Part shown: piece by piece, positions 60,660 to 64,000 of the stretch | Position numbering within the stretch: the first letter of the stretch is position 1 | Layout of the letters: each line of letters opens with the position of its first letter | Origin: Noviluteimonas caseinilytica | GTDB lineage: Bacteria; Pseudomonadota; Gammaproteobacteria; Xanthomonadales; Xanthomonadaceae | DNA: 64,000 nt | Reading direction: 5' to 3' | Assembly: GCF_018406605.1 (NCBI RefSeq) | Contig: NZ_AP024545.1 | Coordinates: 248,001-312,000, forward strand | Notes under the pieces: model-generated | The model's database searches: none | Told to the model about the DNA's origin: nothing | Seen by the model: only the letters and a program-made list of their open reading frames with translations | Program-made: the position numbers and the translations under genes

Positions 60660-61532
60660 ATGCGGCAGGTCTTCGCCAGCGCGCGCATGGAAAACGTCGA
60701 GGGCATCGCGCAGTTCCTCGAAGAACACGACATCGAAGTGCGCATCACGCACGGCCGTTCCTACAAGGGCGGCTGGGGCGGACGCCGCACGTACCGCGAC
60801 GACGAGAGCGGCCCGATCCCCGCGGTGTGGGTGGTGAAGTCGGAAGACCAGCCGCGCGCGCGCCAGTTGCTGCGCGAAGCCGGATTGCTGGGCTCCACGC
60901 GCACGGGCACGGACAGTTTCCTCGCGCCGTCCGTGCATGGGGATTCCCTCGAATTCGCCGCCAAGGCCGCGCCGACGAAGCGCGCGTTCCGTTACAAGGT
61001 GGCGTTGCTGATCGCGATCGTGGCGGCGGTGGCGCTGGCGTGGACGGCGACTCGCAATGCAAAGGTTTCGACGGCGACGCCGCCGAAACTGGTCGACGGA
61101 CACGGGTTGTTCCTGCCCGCGGAGCGCACAGCGCCGGCGACCACCGTCACGGCGAAACCCGCCGAGCCGGTCCCCGGCGCCTACCCCGTCGACACCCCGC
61201 CCGTCCTCGCCACCACGCTGGCCGCCACCGAACTCGCCATCCACGACACGCACGTCGCCTGCCTGCGCATCGATGGCGTGGCCGCGAGCGACGAGATGCT
61301 CGCACCGCTGAAGCGCACCGGCCTGGCGTTCGACTGCACGCGCACCGCCGACGCGGCGACGCTCACCCTCGACGTGCGCGGCTACCGCACCGACGGGTCG
61401 GGCACCGGCACGGTCGACCTCGCGGTCACCAGCGCCGACGGCCAGGGCCGCGCGAGCACGCAGGTCCGCAGCCTGCTGGTGCGCCGCCAGGAAGCGGACT
61501 GGCACGTGGTGCGGATCCTGTCGGTGCAGTGA
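60660..61532 (+). CDS. DUF2007-like N-domain membrane protein ('pathogenicity-like')
   Basis: 290 residues. The first 90 residues (RQVFASARMENVEGIAQFLE, EVRITHGRSYKGGWGG, KSEDQPRARQLLREAGL) look like the small DUF2007 'putative signal transducing' domain and match Xanthomonas proteins called pathogenicity-like. One helix at about 118-135 (ALLIAIVAAVALAWTA) is followed by an exported beta-rich domain with two cysteines. Its TGA stop overlaps the ATG of the sigma factor gene, so the two are probably made together. Function unknown. Confidence 0.65.
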   Translation: MRQVFASARMENVEGIAQFLEEHDIEVRITHGRSYKGGWGGRRTYRDDESGPIPAVWVVKSEDQPRARQLLREAGLLGSTRTGTDSFLAPSVHGDSLEFAAKAAPTKRAFRYKVALLIAIVAAVALAWTATRNAKVSTATPPKLVDGHGLFLPAERTAPATTVTAKPAEPVPGAYPVDTPPVLATTLAATELAIHDTHVACLRIDGVAASDEMLAPLKRTGLAFDCTRTADAATLTLDVRGYRTDGSGTGTVDLAVTSADGQGRASTQVRSLLVRRQEADWHVVRILSVQ

Positions 61533-62719
61533 TGTCACATCCGGCGCCCGGCGACGTCCTTGTGGCCATGAACGCCACCACTGCCGATTTCGTCATCCGC
61601 CGCGACCTGCCCGCCGCCAGCCAGGGCGACCGTGATGCCTACGGCCGCATCGTCGCGGCCTGCCAGAACACCGTCACCGCGATCGCGCTGGCGATCGTGC
61701 GCGACGTGCAGGCGAGCGAGGACATCGCGCAGGACGCCTTCCTCAGCGGCTGGCAGCAACTGCGCCGCCTGCACAACCCCGACAGCTTCCTGCCGTGGCT
61801 GCGCCAGATCACGCGCAACCTCGCGCGCGACCACCTGCGTGCGAACGGCCGCGGCCCGCGCCCGGTGGACGATGCCGACGCCGCGATCGCCGCGGCCGCC
61901 GATCCCGGCCCGTCGCCGATGCATGCGCTCATCGATGCCGAACGCGCGGCCGCCGCGGCGGACCTGATCTCCGCGTTGCCGGCCGAGAGTCGTGAAACCT
62001 TGCTGCTCTATTACCGCGAAGGCCAGCGATCGCAGCAGGTCGCCGCGCTGCTGGGCTTGTCGGATGCGGCGGTGCGCAAGCGCCTGTCGCGCGCGCGGGA
62101 AGCGCTGCGCACCGACCTGCTCGCGCGCTTCGGCGAATTCGCGCAGGGCTCGGCGCCGGCGGCGGCGTTCGCGACGATCGTGACCGGCGCATTGATGACC
62201 GCCAGCCCGCCGGCCGCGGCGGCGGGCATGCTGGGCGCGGGCGCGACGGCCGTGGGTGCGAAGACGCTCGGCCAGGTGTTGCTGGGCGCCGCGGGGTCGA
62301 TCGGCATCGCCGCGTTCGCCGCGCTCGCCTCGATCGCCTGGGGCCTGCGCCGCCAGTTGCGCGAAGCGATCGACGACGAAGAACGCACGGCGCTGGTGCG
62401 CTCGGCGATGGTCAACGTCGGCGCGTCCATCGGTTACGTGCTGGCGCTGCTGGCCCTGGCCGCGGGGACGCGCGGCTGGGTGCTGCCGGTGCTGGTCACC
62501 GCCGTGTTCATGGCGATCATCTTCTGGCAGACCGCCGTGGTGCAGCGCCGCGCGATGGCGCGCCGGCATGCGCTGGAAGCACAGCGCGATCCGGTCCTCG
62601 CGGCGAAGCGCCGGCGCCGCGAACGGTGGCAGTGCCACCTCGGGATGGTGGTCGGTGCGCTGGGCGGTTTCGGCGGGCTGATCGGCGGTCTGATGGCGTC
62701 GGGCCGGATTGCCTTCTAG
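61532..62719 (+). CDS. ECF-like sigma factor with multi-pass membrane C-terminus
   Basis: 395 residues; an ATG at 61568 would remove 12. Region 2 is at about 30-105 (AYGRIVAACQNTVTAIALAI, SEDIAQDAFLSGWQQL, LPWLRQITRNLARDHLRA) and region 4 at about 135-190 (LPAESRETLLLYYREG, VAALLGLSDAAVRKRLSRAR). About 200 further residues hold four or five hydrophobic helices (IGIAAFAALASIAWGL, IGYVLALLALAAG, VLPVLVTAVFMAIIFW, MVVGALGGFGGLIGGL). A sigma factor joined to a membrane domain could be held at the membrane without a separate anti-sigma. No anti-sigma gene is adjacent. Confidence 0.82.
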   Translation: MSHPAPGDVLVAMNATTADFVIRRDLPAASQGDRDAYGRIVAACQNTVTAIALAIVRDVQASEDIAQDAFLSGWQQLRRLHNPDSFLPWLRQITRNLARDHLRANGRGPRPVDDADAAIAAAADPGPSPMHALIDAERAAAAADLISALPAESRETLLLYYREGQRSQQVAALLGLSDAAVRKRLSRAREALRTDLLARFGEFAQGSAPAAAFATIVTGALMTASPPAAAAGMLGAGATAVGAKTLGQVLLGAAGSIGIAAFAALASIAWGLRRQLREAIDDEERTALVRSAMVNVGASIGYVLALLALAAGTRGWVLPVLVTAVFMAIIFWQTAVVQRRAMARRHALEAQRDPVLAAKRRRRERWQCHLGMVVGALGGFGGLIGGLMASGRIAF

Positions 62720-62790
62720 ACGCCGTTTTGGCACTCGCGCGTGACGAACGCGCGACAAAAACGCACGCGCGCAGGCGCTATGCTCGCCCC

Positions 62791-63540
62791 ATGGGTGCCA
62801 ACACTTCCCCGGAACAGGACGAGCTCCGCGTCTTCCATACCGGCGACCACGCGTGCGGGTACTGGCCCACGCGCATCGCGCGCGACCTCGTGCTCGATCC
62901 GCGCGACCCGCGCATGCCCCAGCTGTATCCGATGGCGCTGGGCTGGGGCTTCCGCCGTTCCGGCGACATCGTGTATCGCCCGCATTGCCAGGGCTGCCGC
63001 GCGTGCGTCGCGGTGCGCATCCCCATCGCCGAATTCCATCCAAACCGCACGCAGCGCAAATGCCTGGCGCGCAACGCGCACGTGCAGGCGCGCATCGTCG
63101 CGGCCGAGCGCACCGACGAACAACTCGCGCTCTACCAGCGCTACCTGCGCGCCCGCCATCGCGGCGGCGGCATGGACGAACACGGCGGCATCGAGTTCGA
63201 CCAGTTCCTGATCGGCAGCTGGTCGCACGGGCGCTTCATGGAATTGCGCGAATACGACGGGCCCGGCCCCGGTCGGCTGTTGTCGGTGGCGATCACCGAT
63301 GTGGTCGACCATGCGTTGTCGGCCGTGTACACCTTCTTCGACCCGGACCTGCCGGAACGCAGCCTCGGCACGCTGTCGTTGCTGCGCCAGATCGAATGGG
63401 CGAAGCGCGATGGCCGCGACCATCTGTATCTCGGCTACTGGATCGATGGCCACGACAAGATGGATTACAAGCGGCGCTTCCGTCCGCTCGAGGCTTTCGA
63501 CGGGCGCACCTGGCAACCGATGCGCGAGGACGCGGCCTAG
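62791..63540 (+). CDS. bpt: Aspartate/glutamate leucyltransferase (Bpt)
   Basis: 249 residues. The arginyl/leucyl-transferase fold has the N-terminal cysteine set (GDHACGYW, HCQGCRACVAVRI), the GWGFRRSGDIVYRP strand and a C-terminal GNAT-like domain ending GYWIDGHDKMDYKRRFRPLE. It adds Leu to N-terminal Asp or Glu of proteins, making N-end rule substrates for ClpS/ClpAP. Its TAG stop overlaps the opposing gene's stop (CTAG). Confidence 0.93.
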   Translation: MGANTSPEQDELRVFHTGDHACGYWPTRIARDLVLDPRDPRMPQLYPMALGWGFRRSGDIVYRPHCQGCRACVAVRIPIAEFHPNRTQRKCLARNAHVQARIVAAERTDEQLALYQRYLRARHRGGGMDEHGGIEFDQFLIGSWSHGRFMELREYDGPGPGRLLSVAITDVVDHALSAVYTFFDPDLPERSLGTLSLLRQIEWAKRDGRDHLYLGYWIDGHDKMDYKRRFRPLEAFDGRTWQPMREDAA

Positions 63541-63962
63541 CCTTCGGGCGGCAGGTTGGCTTGCGACGTGGCGGCCGGCGCTTCGGTCTTCGCCGCGGGC
63601 GCTTCCGCCGGAGGCGGCGCCGCTTGCGCAGGCGCGTCGGTCTTCGGCGCCGAACGCGGCATCGGCGGCAACGTCATCAACGCCGGCGCGACGCGCGGAC
63701 TGAACCCGAATGCGGCGTCGCTGCGCGCGGACACGATCATCCGCACCATCTGCTGCGGCACCATCAGTTCCAGCGCGACCGAATTCCCTTCGTTGGTCGC
63801 GGCCTGGATCGTCATCTCGATCAGGGAACCGGCGGTGTCGATCTCGTGGCACAGGATGTGTTCGCCGCCCGGGCCTTCGCGCAGGTAGGGCTTGATCGCC
63901 TCGCCCAGCGCTTCGAGCGCGGCGGGGAACAGGTACACGACGTAGCCTTCGGATTCGTTCAT
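63537..63962 (-). CDS. Hypothetical protein with low-complexity Ala/Pro tail
   Basis: 141 residues. The first 90 form a mixed domain (GYVVYLFPAALEALGEAIKP, LCHEIDTAGSLIEMTIQA, SVALELMVPQQMVRMIVSAR) and the last 45 are Ala/Pro/Lys rich and disordered (PAQAAPPPAEAPAAKTEAP). No signal peptide or known motif. It ends on bpt's stop codon. Its start ATG at 63962 is close to the window end, and any promoter is outside view. Family unknown. Confidence 0.65.
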   Translation of the reverse strand: MNESEGYVVYLFPAALEALGEAIKPYLREGPGGEHILCHEIDTAGSLIEMTIQAATNEGNSVALELMVPQQMVRMIVSARSDAAFGFSPRVAPALMTLPPMPRSAPKTDAPAQAAPPPAEAPAAKTEAPAATSQANLPPEG

Positions 63963-64000
63963 GGGCCGATTATTCCAGTGAGATCGTGATCGCGGCGGCA

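Overview
The window is a GC-rich gammaproteobacterial chromosome segment, most likely from the Xanthomonadaceae (Lysobacter-like). This is inferred from gene content and order (tig-clpP-clpX-lon-hup-ppiD, phoB-phoR-ppk-ppx, creB-creC...creD, a Xanthomonas 'pathogenicity-like' protein), the strong G/C third-position bias and Xanthomonad-type dispersed repeats. Most of it is dense housekeeping DNA with many 1-4 base gene overlaps. No rRNA, CRISPR array, transposase or integrase gene was seen.

Layout. 1-9.8 kb: end of a GT9 glycosyltransferase, a secreted NHL/FG-GAP protein, tRNA-Ser, a DUF6165-like protein, a PP2C phosphatase, the dnaQ-rnhA-methyltransferase unit, gloB, a LysM lytic transglycosylase and fabI. 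9.8-19.2 kb: the protein-quality-control block (ppiD, two tRNAs, hup, lon, clpX, clpP, tig) followed by tRNA-Leu, -Lys and -His. lon has a heat-shock type promoter and hup a near-consensus sigma-70 promoter. 19.4-20.9 kb: an esterase and a small unknown gene. 20.9-23.8 kb: a roughly 2.8-kb AT-richer island between an intact tRNA-Arg and a 47-bp copy of its 3' half. It carries small orphan genes on one strand, most followed by a copy of a 25-bp palindrome. 23.8-34.3 kb: tRNA-Pro, a Bax1/YccA protein, an isocitrate dehydrogenase, an AhpD-like protein, a glutaredoxin, a BepA-like protease, and the phosphate/polyphosphate operon phoB-phoR-ppk-ppx with an apparent Pho box. 34.3-34.9 kb: a repeat- and hairpin-rich spacer. 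34.9-40.2 kb: a GntR-ABC-permease-S9 peptidase operon with an apparently autoregulated promoter. 40.4-47.6 kb: GT4 glycosyltransferase plus PAP2 phosphatase, creD/creC/creB with a cre tag, rlmJ and a cation transporter. 47.7-64 kb: GNAT, mfd, DUF3592, a catalytically degenerate endonuclease V, a lipoprotein, two convergent pirins, the MOSC-hydrolase-rlmKL-methyltransferase operon, and an amidase-tesB-DUF2007-like-sigma factor-bpt run.

How it works together. The 10-19 kb block couples nascent-chain folding (tig), periplasmic folding (ppiD) and ATP-dependent proteolysis (ClpXP, Lon). The 28.5-34.3 kb operon links phosphate sensing to polyphosphate synthesis and breakdown. The cre genes form an envelope-stress or metabolic two-component system with its usual target creD. 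The least ordinary DNA is the tRNA-Arg island, which has the form of a mobile gene-cassette array but no recognisable recombinase or canonical attC core. Also unusual are an endonuclease V homologue missing key catalytic residues and a sigma factor with a multi-pass membrane tail.

All names come from reading motifs and remembered family features. No database search was run. Domain and residue positions given as 'about' are estimates.
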